Shown here: positions 1 through 9,753 of the stretch, in pieces
How the letters are laid out: each line of letters begins with the position of its first letter
How positions within the stretch are numbered: position 1 is the first letter of the stretch
Assembly (NCBI GenBank): GCA_004352715.1
Contig: SCFE01000057.1
Span: 1,289,565-1,353,564, forward strand
DNA length: 64,000 bases
Origin: Hofstenia miamia
Lineage: Eukaryota > Xenacoelomorpha > Acoela
Reading direction: 5' to 3'
Position numbers and translations under genes: made by a program
The notes under the pieces: generated by a model
The model's input: only the letters and a program-made list of their open reading frames with translations
Told to the model about the DNA's origin: nothing
Database searches by the model: none

Positions 1-367
1 NNNNNNNNNNNNNNNNNNNNNNNNNNNNNNNNNNNNNNNNNNNNNNNNNNNNNNNNNNNNNNNNNNNNNNNNNNNNNNNNNNNNNNNNNNNNNNNNNNNN
101 NNNNNNNNNNNNNNNNNNNNNNNNNNNNNNNNNNNNNNNNNNNNNNNNNNNNNNNNNNNNNNNNNNNNNNNNNNNNNNNNNNNNNNNNNNNNNNNNNNNN
201 NNNNNNNNNNNNNNNNNNNNNNNNNNNNNNNNNNNNNNNNNNNNNNNNNNNNNNNNNNNNNNNNNNNNNNNNNNNNNNNNNNNNNNNNNNNNNNNNNNNN
301 NNNNNNNNNNNNNNNNNNNNNNNNNNNNNNNNNNNNNNNNNNNNNNNNNNNNNNNNNNNNNNNNNNN
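1..367. other. assembly gap
   Basis: This stretch is all N. Nothing can be read in it. Confidence 0.99.
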
Positions 368-3300
368 GCAATTCAAACCCACTAGTTATTGGGCCGAAGA
401 TGCTTAAAAGGAAAACGTTGTAAAAGACGAACAAATGCAAATATAAATTTGCTATAAAATTTATTAGATGTGCTTATGCGTACTTTCCGTCTTAAGTGAA
501 TTAATGTTCAAGTAAGCAAATACATATTGCAGATCAATTTAATTGTATTGTTCATTCTTTTGTTGACAAGAACGAAAATTCAAACATGAATTATGCCAGA
601 GCCCTCAATTTATTCTCATTTCAGTAGACATCCGAAAATCGTAAGATCACAATTTATGTCTTAAAAATAGTTCTAGTATTTCCAAAAGTATTAAAAATGC
701 CAGCTTAAACGCAACAAATAATGCTTTTTAGCTCCTATTTATGTTCAAATTACTAAATTGTTTTATTGTTGAACCCTAAAAAATTTACGTTTTTTCATTT
801 ATTAAATGAAATGAATTTGATACTACATATTTTATGTTGACTTTACATTTTGCAAACTTATTGATCAAACTAATTCTGGATCCGAAGATATTGATCATAA
901 TTCTTATGACAATGTCCTACGTGAAGAAGCTCTATATTATGTATGATGCCATTACACCCTCAGTTAATCATGGTATGTACGACAAATGAAGAATTGTCCA
1001 TGCTAGTTTCTACAAAATATAAGAATAACGTATTGACATCACTACAAAACTTTGTTGTTTTTTGATACGAACTGCGGAAATACGATGTTTTCAATGAAAT
1101 CATAAATTTGGATGAGCAACGAGGTAGGGACAAATGTGCAAAATTAATTTCAGAAGATGTTTGATTGCAGTTTGAAATGATCCAAGCCATTTATGTGCTA
1201 ACAGATCTCTTGATAATAGTGTGAGGATATTGGAAGTATTTGTTAAATAGTTGATATTTTCATTCCTTTTGTATTGCGCAGAATCTGCACTATCCCGAGA
1301 TAGACTTAAGTTAGCTATACTTTCACTCTTTTCAGACTTAATTGTAATCTGGATAGCAGACGCGACTCCAACAACTAATTCTGCTTCTCGATTTATAAGG
1401 GTTACTTTTCATAGACTAGAATATCTAGTTACAACTTACTTGTAATGTTATTGTAATATCACTCTTTTTAGATCGACAAGCAGTGAATCACAGGGCCGAA
1501 ACTCGAAGCGGAACCATGCATCGACTTCTTGCAGCAATCACCAGTCACTACGCAAATGGTTGTGACTCATGGAAAGCTCTCGCTGACTGTGGTTTATGTA
1601 ATGTTATGCAGTGTTTCCCATTGCTGCTGCCAAAATTGGTCAGATTTAGCAATCACAAGATGCAAGCAAACTGGGCTTCACAGCAACTCACTACTAAACT
1701 TAGAGAAAATATCAGTTTGCCGGTAAATAGATACAAACAATTTCTCTTGAAATAGAATATCAAACGCAGAATATTAATTAAAGATAAAAAAGTCACACTT
1801 TGCTAAACGTAACCAAAATTGCAACATTTAAAACTGTCTTAATCAAAAAATTATCTTGGTCACTTTATAACAATAAGTTAAAATAATTAGTCTTTTAAGG
1901 AATGTAAATTTGACAATTTTAGTCACATATATGACATAGCCTACAATAAAATGGGGTTTTAAACACCCCAAAGCGTCGAAGTTCAACAATTAAGACAAAC
2001 GTATGGTAACGTTTAATAGACACGGCAGACATTTTCAGAAATATTAAAAATGAAATACACACCTTATTACAGGTGACGGGAGGAATGATTATAATGTTAT
2101 GCTTGGTTTGAATTATATGATAAGAACCTATGTTCAGCTTACGATTTCGACTTTTTCATGAATTTTGTAGAAATCACGCTTACAAGCAAGAACCTTTACT
2201 TTGTAAAAAAATTGAATTTCACAGAAGTTGGACTAAGTTTGCAAATATTGAAGGTAGATATAATACATTTTGACGTGCATATAAAGCTCATATAGACCTA
2301 TAGACATTTAAAATTAACTTGAATATATACTATGTTTATAATTTATAATTCAATGTGTAGTTGATATTTTTGTAGGAATGTTTGCAAGTAAATTAGCTTG
2401 ACACTTCGTGGTGTCAAGAAGTATCAATAAATATTTATTTGTTCATTTGCTTTATTCATGTTTAAATTAAGAACGGTGTGTGTAAATGGCTTTTTGTAGG
2501 TTAATGAAGGAATAAATCCACTCTCAGCTGTGCAAATGTGCCTAAGATATGTGATAATTTGAAATCATTATGATTGACATTTGCTTGAATGTCATCTGTA
2601 GCTGACTAAAATGAAATTGTACTTAATCAATAACATTAATGTCCTCTACTAAATGTTTAGGTAATTCGAGCTATATTTATAATTCCAATTTTATCTTGCA
2701 TAATGGAATTTGGATTTTCAATGAATGTGTGTATAATTGAGTTTAAAATTTCAATATTTTCCAATAGGATTAAAGAAAATATTGTTGGAAGAAAATCTTA
2801 GGATTTTTAAAAGCAGATCATGTAAAAAACATTTATTTAAAATAAACTATAAAAAGTTAAACGAGATAACGCGTTTCAAAGCGTTTTGTTGCTTCTTGAA
2901 GGCAACATAAAATGGATATAAATTTCCATTGCTTAAGTAAAATTTAAATTTATTGATTATAAAACTGTATGATGAGAAAAATATTTCACTAGGTACAGTA
3001 ATTGCAGAATGACAAGCGCTTTGACAGCAAGATGAGATAGAAAGGTGTTCTTTTAATAATTTAATCGCAAGGCAATCAACAGTTTGTGAAATAGTTCCAA
3101 TCTTATACCTTTTGGCAATTAAATTTATAGGTTGTTGTTTAACGATGTCAATATAAAAATTTGAACAAATGCATGAAGATTTCGATGCACTTTTATGAAT
3201 TCACACAACTACCAAAATTAATGACGAATATAACGGATTTTAGTCACGAATTTCGACTATAAATTTAATACGGATTTAGATTGAATCTCAATTTTATCCT

Positions 3301-3380
3301 GACTTGTGTTGCCCTGCCCGGATTTATCCTGCTATAGTTATCGTGTCCGGACTCAGCAATAGTACAGATCCATTTATTTA
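368..3380. other. AT-rich intergenic DNA without recognisable gene
   Basis: I find no recognisable protein domain, RNA gene or repeat family here. The longest open frame (1483-1755, +, 90 codons) has no motif I know and no supporting homology in the window. The one structural detail is a perfect 8-bp hairpin at 2397-2418 (CTTGACAC, loop TTCGTG, GTGTCAAG), followed 7 bases later by AATAAA at 2426-2431. That pairing of hairpin and polyadenylation-like signal is probably chance in DNA this AT-rich. Confidence 0.6.
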
Positions 3381-3389
3381 AAATCAATC

Positions 3390-3790
3390 GACCCCTAGAG
3401 CTCTACAAATGAAGCGTACTCAAGCAATTTTGATCAATTCTTCTTTCTGTTTAAGTACATTTTGCACATACTCATTCTCAATCTCTGGTAGCTTATTTCC
3501 CAATATGCTCCCCCACAACCCTAACTGCATCTTCACCGATTCTAGCTATAGTATCGTCTTCTGCATCTAAGGCTTTGCAACACCCTCATCATAGTGTCTC
3601 GCCATACTTTCTCCAATTCTCAGCGTATACAGCTAGTCTCCGTTTAAGATTCTGCCATTTTCAGATTCTATGGACTTTAAATTTGGCATTCTACACCAAC
3701 CTTTATACGCCCATGTCATTGTATGTGGCACAGACTCTGTGCGGATCCCTTTTTGCAACTCTTTGATTTCCTAATCGCGATTGAAGAGTC
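3390..3790 (-). pseudogene. decayed coding fragment, unrecognised
   Basis: Read on the minus strand, this block gives protein-like stretches in two alternating frames. One runs through a segment reading TWAYKGWCRMPNLKSIE. A second frame gives DAEDDTIARIGEDAVRV. A third stretch, back in the first frame, is rich in Glu, Lys and Leu (ENEYVQNVLKQKEELIK). Several stop codons and at least two frame changes separate them. Charged, amphipathic, low-AT stretches of this kind are unlike the surrounding noncoding DNA, so I infer an old gene or transposon fragment. I do not recognise the family and assign no function. The alternative is chance. Confidence 0.25.
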
Positions 3791-4153
3791 AGTCTGTTTT
3801 CCAAAGATGCTTAACACCAAATTATTAAACAATAGCATAAAGGTGCACTTGATATCTGAAAATATTCGCTTGAAAAAACAATTTGATTTTCGCAATAGGT
3901 TATAACAGGCAAAATTGAATTTTATAAATATCATAAAAATCCAAATCAAATTTAGCGCCTTAATAAATGTAGTTGCGTTGCCTTTCTTGTATTCAGAAAA
4001 GTTTCTAGCTCACTGAGTTTTGAGATATTAGAAGAAAAATTAATTCAATGATAATTTCCTTAGCATCTACGACAACTAGTTCTACATAACGTTAAAAAAA
4101 CAAAATATTTTACAACTGACATCAGGGGCACAATTCTTGCTCCCATCCCTTTT

Positions 4154-4200
4154 AAGTCTACATTATATAAAAGTTGTCAAATTTATTAATATGTAGACTT
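4154..4200. repeat. 10-bp perfect inverted repeat upstream of gag
   Basis: AAGTCTACAT (4154-4163) and ATGTAGACTT (4191-4200) are exact reverse complements separated by 27 bases. They lie just outside the point where homology of the gag region to the other family-A copy begins (about 4206-4234). The pair could be a fossil of the event that truncated the element, or chance. Confidence 0.5.
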
Positions 4201-4233
4201 TACCCTTCCTATGTGCCACAAAATGTAAGAAAA

Positions 4234-5874
4234 ATGACAAAAACCAGAAAAGGAAGCCCAAAGAAAACTGCAACGAAAGCAGTGACTCTCAGAACCATTC
4301 GATCATCGCCATACTTTGGTGAAAATTCAGCAACAGACGCCACAGATACAGAACTACAATCCCTTAGCTCACCCCCAGAGACGAACCCCATAGACACAAA
4401 CCCACTAGATATAATGGTGTTGTTAAAAAAGAGTCAAGAGAACGAGGAAACCTTAAGGCAGCAAGTAGAACAATTGACTGAGAAGGTCAAAGAAATGGAA
4501 TGCCAAAACGAATCAATATTGAGCGAAATCAGAGTAAACATGGAAATGCGATTAGAAGAACAAAATCAGTTATTTCAAAACGAAATTAAAATCTTGACTC
4601 ACCAACTGTCGGAGTCCAACAAAAGGTTTCTAGAAGAAAACCAGCAATGGCAAGAGAAAAACCAGGAACTAGAAAGAACGAACAGACAGTTAATTGAAGA
4701 CAACGACCTACAGGCGGGAGAATTAGAACAACTCAAAGATAAATTGAGACTGCTACGTCTAACAGAAGAAGAGAATAGAAACAACATGCAATCTCACGAA
4801 ATCGAATTCCAAGCCAGAAAGGACAGTGAACTACAGGCGCCACACATGCCGATCCGAAAGGAGGTAGCATTCAAAGATTCAGATGAAGACTCTGACGCTG
4901 AAAAACAAAAAATAATAAATGAGATCAAGAAAGCAGTGACCACACAACTGCAGGAGGAGGACATACGAACTAATCACAGGAAACCAAAATATGAGAATTT
5001 GATTCTACCGCAATTAACAGCCAATGATACAATTCCCTGCAAAGCAACACTACCCAAATTTAACGGAAAAGTAGATGGTTATAATCCCACATTTGCTGAG
5101 TGGCTTCAAATGTTCGAATTAACAATGGCAGAAAGGAAAGTGAGCCAGCAAGCAGCAGCAGCAAGACTTCCACTATACCTAACTGGAGCAGCATCTCAAC
5201 ACTATTTGCTATTGGATGCAGAAACAAAAAGGGATTATCAACTGTTAATAGGAGACTTCATTAATTACTACGAAAATGAAAGTTTCAAGAACCAGTACCA
5301 AATCATTCTGAACGCAACAAAAATGAGAAAAACGGACGACATCCGAAACTACATGCAACAAGTTGAGTGGCTCTTGATGCTTAGTTCTAGGGGAAACACC
5401 TATTCGAAATACAACTTATTCTCGCACATCTGCAAAGGTATGCCAGAAAGCATCAAAACACAATTTGAAATTAAATGCGACGTTGATGACAAACTAGAAA
5501 GAATGATCAGGAAGGCTGTCAATATACAAGCAACTATCAAGAACAATGCTCGGATATACGAGAAAGCCGCATGGTACAGAGATGCACCAACATGGAAAAG
5601 CAACTTCAATTCGCGCACCCCCAATAAAAACTACTCTGAAGCGAAACAAGAGAAAATAATAAATGTAAAGGGAAAGGATGGCAAAATGAGGAAAGTAAAA
5701 GAAAAGGATGTTAAATGCTATGGTTGCGGACAGAAAGGATACAAAAAACCGGACTGCCCAAAGCAGATAAACGTCATTGGTGATGAAGAAGCATACTATG
5801 ACGAAGAGGACGTACTACAAACAGAAGATGAAATGGACGAAGCAATGCCAACCAACAAGGAGTTGGAAAACTAA
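4234..5874 (+). CDS. gag: Gag polyprotein of family-A LTR retrotransposon (capsid/nucleocapsid-like)
   Basis: This is the only long uninterrupted gag frame in the window, 546 codons from the first in-frame ATG. The other family-A gag also begins Met-Thr-Lys, which supports this start. The frame opens upstream at 4174 but only through a TTG codon. In order I see a basic Ser/Thr-rich N terminus, a long coiled coil (about residues 75-200, Gln/Glu/Leu/Asn-rich heptads), an acidic linker, and a capsid-like retrotransposon gag domain (about residues 265-440, with the FAEWLQMFELTMAE and RLPLYLTGAASQHYLLLD segments). A CCHC-type zinc knuckle follows at 5716-5757, then an acidic tail. The knuckle reads CYGCGQKGYKKPDC, so the zinc-binding His is Tyr. 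The family-A copy at 35.6 kb keeps His. Gag would form the particle and bind element RNA. The substitution probably weakens RNA binding. Confidence 0.9.
   Translation: MTKTRKGSPKKTATKAVTLRTIRSSPYFGENSATDATDTELQSLSSPPETNPIDTNPLDIMVLLKKSQENEETLRQQVEQLTEKVKEMECQNESILSEIRVNMEMRLEEQNQLFQNEIKILTHQLSESNKRFLEENQQWQEKNQELERTNRQLIEDNDLQAGELEQLKDKLRLLRLTEEENRNNMQSHEIEFQARKDSELQAPHMPIRKEVAFKDSDEDSDAEKQKIINEIKKAVTTQLQEEDIRTNHRKPKYENLILPQLTANDTIPCKATLPKFNGKVDGYNPTFAEWLQMFELTMAERKVSQQAAAARLPLYLTGAASQHYLLLDAETKRDYQLLIGDFINYYENESFKNQYQIILNATKMRKTDDIRNYMQQVEWLLMLSSRGNTYSKYNLFSHICKGMPESIKTQFEIKCDVDDKLERMIRKAVNIQATIKNNARIYEKAAWYRDAPTWKSNFNSRTPNKNYSEAKQEKIINVKGKDGKMRKVKEKDVKCYGCGQKGYKKPDCPKQINVIGDEEAYYDEEDVLQTEDEMDEAMPTNKELEN
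5865..5871 (+). promoter_or_regulatory. gag-pol -1 frameshift site, family-A form (G-GAA-AAC then UAA)
   Basis: The gag frame ends GAA AAC TAA. The protease frame is -1 relative to gag and is open across this point: reading from C5871 it gives LSRAPTHNN and onward into the protease. The same position in families B, C and D carries the classic heptamer T-TTA-AAC followed by UAG. The family-A heptamer is GGAAAAC here and AGAAAAC in the 35.5 kb copy, a weaker match to the X-XXY-YYZ rule because the first three bases are not identical. Confidence 0.55.
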
Positions 5875-6413
5875 GTAGAGCGCCGACTCATAACAACCGT
5901 GCAGCGATAATGATCCTAACAAACCTCGACATGATGAACACGATAACAATAGCCATTAACAGAGTGATGACAAAAGCGACAATTGATACCAGAGCAGCAA
6001 CATCTATAATTACTGATGAATGTGCTACGAAATTGGGATTCCAATGAGAAGATATGAAGAATTGTAACAAGAGATTAATTAACGCGTCAGGGGATTATAT
6101 CGACATAAAGGGAATGATAAACATTGCACAAATGAGAATTGCGAACACGACGTTCGAACAACCTTTGGTGGTGGTGGATACACACAACAATGCATTACCA
6201 TACAAAGTTATACTGGGAAATGATTTTCTGACAAAGAACGGTTGTGTCATTAACTATGTGAATAAAACAATAAAGGTAAAAGAAGAGGAAATGGAAATCG
6301 AAGAGGAACAGGAAAAACAGAGAACAATTACATTTCAACTGCAGGAAGACATTCATCTACAGCTGCATCAGTGGAAAATGCACACAATCAAGACAATATC
6401 ACAGCTGATATAA
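5871..6413 (+). pseudogene. aspartic protease domain of family-A pol, inactivated
   Basis: The -1 frame downstream of gag encodes a retropepsin. The active-site segment reads ATIDTRAATS where the other family-A copy has the normal Asp-Thr-Gly-Ala, so the catalytic-loop Gly is Arg. An in-frame TGA at 6045-6047 then interrupts the domain. The C-terminal half follows in the same frame with the typical retropepsin ending VILGNDFL (about 6210-6235). The enzyme would cleave Gag and Gag-Pol. The Arg substitution plus the stop make this copy inactive. Confidence 0.85.
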
Positions 6414-6835
6414 TGCTATATGACAATAAAGGCATCAACACCAAACGAGTTTCAATGCCGTCTAGCATTTGTACGATAAAAAACGGAAAAGGAAGGGTAC
6501 CAATACTCAATGCTACGAACTGGAACGTGAATCTGAAAAGATCCCAGATAAGAATATACGGAAAATACATTAGAACCAACATCAGACTCATTTGGAAGGC
6601 AATGGAAGACGACAATGGAGCAAGTAATTTGCATGGTCAACTCAAGGACTTGCAAAGGAAAGTGGATAGTACTCCACATGGCTGACTCGGGGACGAGTGG
6701 ACGAACACCATCAAAGTCGCAAGTACTCCCAAAAGCCGACTCAAGGGCGTTGGGACGAAAGCAGAAGAGGAAGATACACACAGGATACCCGCGATAAACG
6801 ATGAAGATTATCAACATCTAGAAGAAAGAGACATC
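6414..6835 (+). pseudogene. protease-reverse transcriptase linker of family-A pol, with a repeated short motif
   Basis: This linker is homologous to 34500-34911 on the minus strand. It carries three degenerate copies of a motif with core GAYTCRAGGGC: near 6636-6650 (GGTCAACTCAAGGAC), 6681-6696 (GGCTGACTCGGGGACG) and 6737-6755 (GCCGACTCAAGGGCGTTGG). The same motif recurs in the integrase-ORF3 linker of this family and, in altered form, in family B. The reading frame shifts within this stretch. No enzymatic domain is visible. Confidence 0.6.
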
Positions 6836-7348
6836 ATGCAATTAAGAACACTTCTGGAAAAGCATAAACGTATATTCAACTATGGAGAGATAAGTGTTGG
6901 TCAGGCAGTAAGAAATAACATCATCTTTTTCTATAAGGATGTGGCAAATACTAGAAGCTTGAGAAAAGTTTTCATGTTCTTTTACCCAGACAATCAAATC
7001 AGAGAAGATTTAGCACACACAAGCAAAGCCGACACACAAATGACGCTCATGATTGGCATTAAAGGAATACAGTTATATCAAAAATATTATGACATCTTCT
7101 CACAGAAAATAAACGAGCTAAGAGAGATAACACTGATAGCAGAAGACATCAGAGAGGCACGTTTCCTGAAATATGCAAATGTCGTAACAACAGAAAGAGA
7201 AGCAGTACTAAAAATGACAAAACAGACGGAATTCGAGAAAACAATGTGGTCTGATCAACAGGCAGAAACGATAATTCGCAAAGCAGACACTCTGGTACAT
7301 GGAGAACGAGCTGTGCTAAAAATAACGCAAGCTGAGGGGGGCGTGTAG
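6836..7348 (+). pseudogene. fusion frame: reverse-transcriptase N terminus joined to ORF3 C terminus
   Basis: This 170-codon frame starts at an ATG within the pre-reverse-transcriptase segment (LLEKHKRIFNYGEISVGQAV, matching 15300, 34470 and 51530). Around 6911 it passes without a stop into the ORF3 C-terminal block (FFYPDNQIREDLAHTSKAD, then TLMIGIKGIQLYQKYYDIF, then LVHGERAVLKI near the end). The junction marks a deletion that in an intact element would span most of pol and ORF3. The deletion stayed in frame, so a chimeric protein is possible, but no function can be claimed. Confidence 0.8.
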
Positions 7349-7404
7349 CATCATCCAAAATAAAACAGAAATAAGCTGCAAACGTCGCAGAAGATACTAA
7401 GATC
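7334..7404 (+). repeat. polypurine tract and truncated 3' LTR start (family A)
   Basis: GAGGGGGGCG at 7334-7343 is a polypurine tract of the kind that primes plus-strand DNA synthesis. It abuts TGTAGCATCATCC at 7344, the LTR start also seen at 8635, 27365 (minus strand), 48291 and 56985. The LTR is cut by an N gap after 61 bases. Confidence 0.85.
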
Positions 7405-8251
7405 NNNNNNNNNNNNNNNNNNNNNNNNNNNNNNNNNNNNNNNNNNNNNNNNNNNNNNNNNNNNNNNNNNNNNNNNNNNNNNNNNNNNNNNNNNNNNNNN
7501 NNNNNNNNNNNNNNNNNNNNNNNNNNNNNNNNNNNNNNNNNNNNNNNNNNNNNNNNNNNNNNNNNNNNNNNNNNNNNNNNNNNNNNNNNNNNNNNNNNNN
7601 NNNNNNNNNNNNNNNNNNNNNNNNNNNNNNNNNNNNNNNNNNNNNNNNNNNNNNNNNNNNNNNNNNNNNNNNNNNNNNNNNNNNNNNNNNNNNNNNNNNN
7701 NNNNNNNNNNNNNNNNNNNNNNNNNNNNNNNNNNNNNNNNNNNNNNNNNNNNNNNNNNNNNNNNNNNNNNNNNNNNNNNNNNNNNNNNNNNNNNNNNNNN
7801 NNNNNNNNNNNNNNNNNNNNNNNNNNNNNNNNNNNNNNNNNNNNNNNNNNNNNNNNNNNNNNNNNNNNNNNNNNNNNNNNNNNNNNNNNNNNNNNNNNNN
7901 NNNNNNNNNNNNNNNNNNNNNNNNNNNNNNNNNNNNNNNNNNNNNNNNNNNNNNNNNNNNNNNNNNNNNNNNNNNNNNNNNNNNNNNNNNNNNNNNNNNN
8001 NNNNNNNNNNNNNNNNNNNNNNNNNNNNNNNNNNNNNNNNNNNNNNNNNNNNNNNNNNNNNNNNNNNNNNNNNNNNNNNNNNNNNNNNNNNNNNNNNNNN
8101 NNNNNNNNNNNNNNNNNNNNNNNNNNNNNNNNNNNNNNNNNNNNNNNNNNNNNNNNNNNNNNNNNNNNNNNNNNNNNNNNNNNNNNNNNNNNNNNNNNNN
8201 NNNNNNNNNNNNNNNNNNNNNNNNNNNNNNNNNNNNNNNNNNNNNNNNNNN
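7405..8251. other. assembly gap
   Basis: This stretch is all N. Open frames running through it are artefacts of translating N. Confidence 0.99.
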
Positions 8252-8634
8252 TATTCATGCACAATATTTCACTGCACTGAGTCATTACAGTTGTGGTTGG
8301 TGTCTCACTCAATGTTTAAGTATCAGATGGAAATACTCAGTATAGCGTAATTCTTTGATTCCTCTTTTGTGCTTTGCTTCAGGTTGGGTAGATTACCCTG
8401 TACATTGTACCATCTATCTTGTGTCTTGTATCTAAAAGGATAGTTGTTAGTTTCCTATCAATGGTAATTGATCAGATATTAATTTAATTAACAAACAACT
8501 AAAAGTTAGAACCAAAGAAGAGAGATGGAAATTTGGGATCTGTCACCTACCATACTAGTCAAAGAAGAAAAAATGTCACAGCAGCTCCTAAATTAAGTTA
8601 AGCTTTATTAGTGGAAAGGTTGGCAAGATTCTAC
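8252..8634. other. unclassified sequence ending in an LTR-like terminus
   Basis: I see no coding sequence. The last 16 bases (TTGGCAAGATTCTACA) are identical to the 3' terminus of the family-B LTR at 46543-46558 and 61045-61060. The sequence further upstream does not match that LTR. It may be the end of an LTR of another subfamily, standing immediately before the family-A LTR that starts at 8635. Confidence 0.4.
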
Positions 8635-9753
8635 AGTAGCATCATCCAAAATAAAACAGAAATAAGCTGCAAACGTCACAGAAGATACTAAGATCGAAAA
8701 GAAATGATTAAAAAATATTATGATTAGATCAAGTGTGATTATTTCAGTTTGATTTGTATATTGCAATTAAGAAAATAACATGTGTCAAAAAAGAGATAAT
8801 TGTATCTGTTGATAAAAACATTTTTGACTAAATGTCGCTTACAATATTTTTAGCCACCATCTTGGGAGACGTTTAAATTTGAATCAACAGGTACTTCTCT
8901 TCAAATTACTATAAATACAATTAAAACTATTGTAAGAGTTGATAAAGAATTTTACTTAGAATTCTTATATTTTCATCTTATTAATGGTTTGATATTTAAT
9001 ACGATGTCGAGCTAATCGAGCAGTGTTTAGTAGTGGTCTGGATACATCACAGGGAACGATTCAAGGGTCTCTGTGCCAGACCACGAAAGTGCACATAAGT
9101 TAGGTGTAGGGGTTTTCTCTCGATTAGCCGACTAGCATTTCTCTTCTACATGTATCAGATAACTAACTTTCAACAAATGGTTGGATGACCAAACCTTAGG
9201 AATTATCTTAATATTGTTTTAGATCTAAATTGATGACCTATAATCGACCGCTATAATGACCGTACATGTAGTAATTATAAATGTAGGTTAGGAAGTTGTT
9301 CGAATAGAATTATTTAACTAAGCCAATATATTTCGGTAATGGCTACATGTAATATTGAATGAACAACTAGTGACAGTTTCCGGTTGCAAATAGATATAAC
9401 ACTTTTACACAACAGAGATTAAGTCGAGTTGTGCTGTGTCTTGAGTAAGCACTGAGCTAATGTAGGATACACATAAGCTATCTTGATTGAGCTGAGAAGT
9501 GGCACTCAAGCAACGGATGGAGTGGTGAAATTGGATGTGGAGATCCGCTTCGGGCAGATGCCCACTCGAAGATCGCTGCAGAGGTTACCACATGGCTTCG
9601 TCACCTAAAAAGTGAATCGTTAATTGAAATTACATAACGTAATGGAAACTAGTCAAGCAGTAACAACAAGTAAATCCTTACCCGCAATAACACAGCTAAT
9701 GTTACAAGGTAACAGTAGACAAACAGTGATAAAGCCTGGTAGAGGATATTACA
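8635..9753 (+). repeat. family-A LTR (complete, 1119 bp)
   Basis: The start AGTAGCATCATCC differs from the family start TGTAGCATC by one base. The end GGATATTACA matches the family end GGATGTTACA. A TATA box (TATAAATAC, 8910-8918) is conserved in the minus-strand copy (27082-27090) and is the likely promoter. A GC-rich structured block at about 9536-9608 is conserved in all related LTRs. No matching target duplication flanks it (left CTAC, right ATAT), so it may be recombinant or misjoined rather than a simple solo LTR. Confidence 0.85.

Larger units (their letters stand above)
4206..7404 (+). mobile_element. family-A Ty3/Gypsy-type LTR retrotransposon, 5'-truncated and internally deleted
   Basis: The order is gag, protease, linker, start of reverse transcriptase, then directly the C-terminal part of ORF3, a polypurine tract (7334-7343) and the first 61 bases of a 3' LTR before an N gap. 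Comparison with the minus-strand copy at 26-38 kb shows two lesions. There is no 5' LTR or primer binding site upstream of gag. An internal deletion joins the reverse-transcriptase N terminus to the ORF3 C terminus near 6911. The deletion removes the catalytic part of reverse transcriptase, RNase H, integrase and most of ORF3. This copy could move only with proteins supplied in trans, if at all. Confidence 0.9.

Noticed and set aside
1483-1755. 90-codon plus-strand frame preceded by a splice-acceptor-like CTTTTTAG
   Set aside because: No domain, no second exon and no homology in the window. Length is within chance for this composition.
6010-6025. Hammerhead-ribozyme-like ACTGATGAATG
   Set aside because: It lies in the protease coding frame, and no partner GAAA core or flanking helices are present.
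7149-8312. A 387-codon minus-strand open frame
   Set aside because: Most of it is translated N from the gap 7405-8251. The real part is the shadow of ORF3. The same holds for the frames spanning the gaps at 9783, 11292, 22534, 57195 and 59702.
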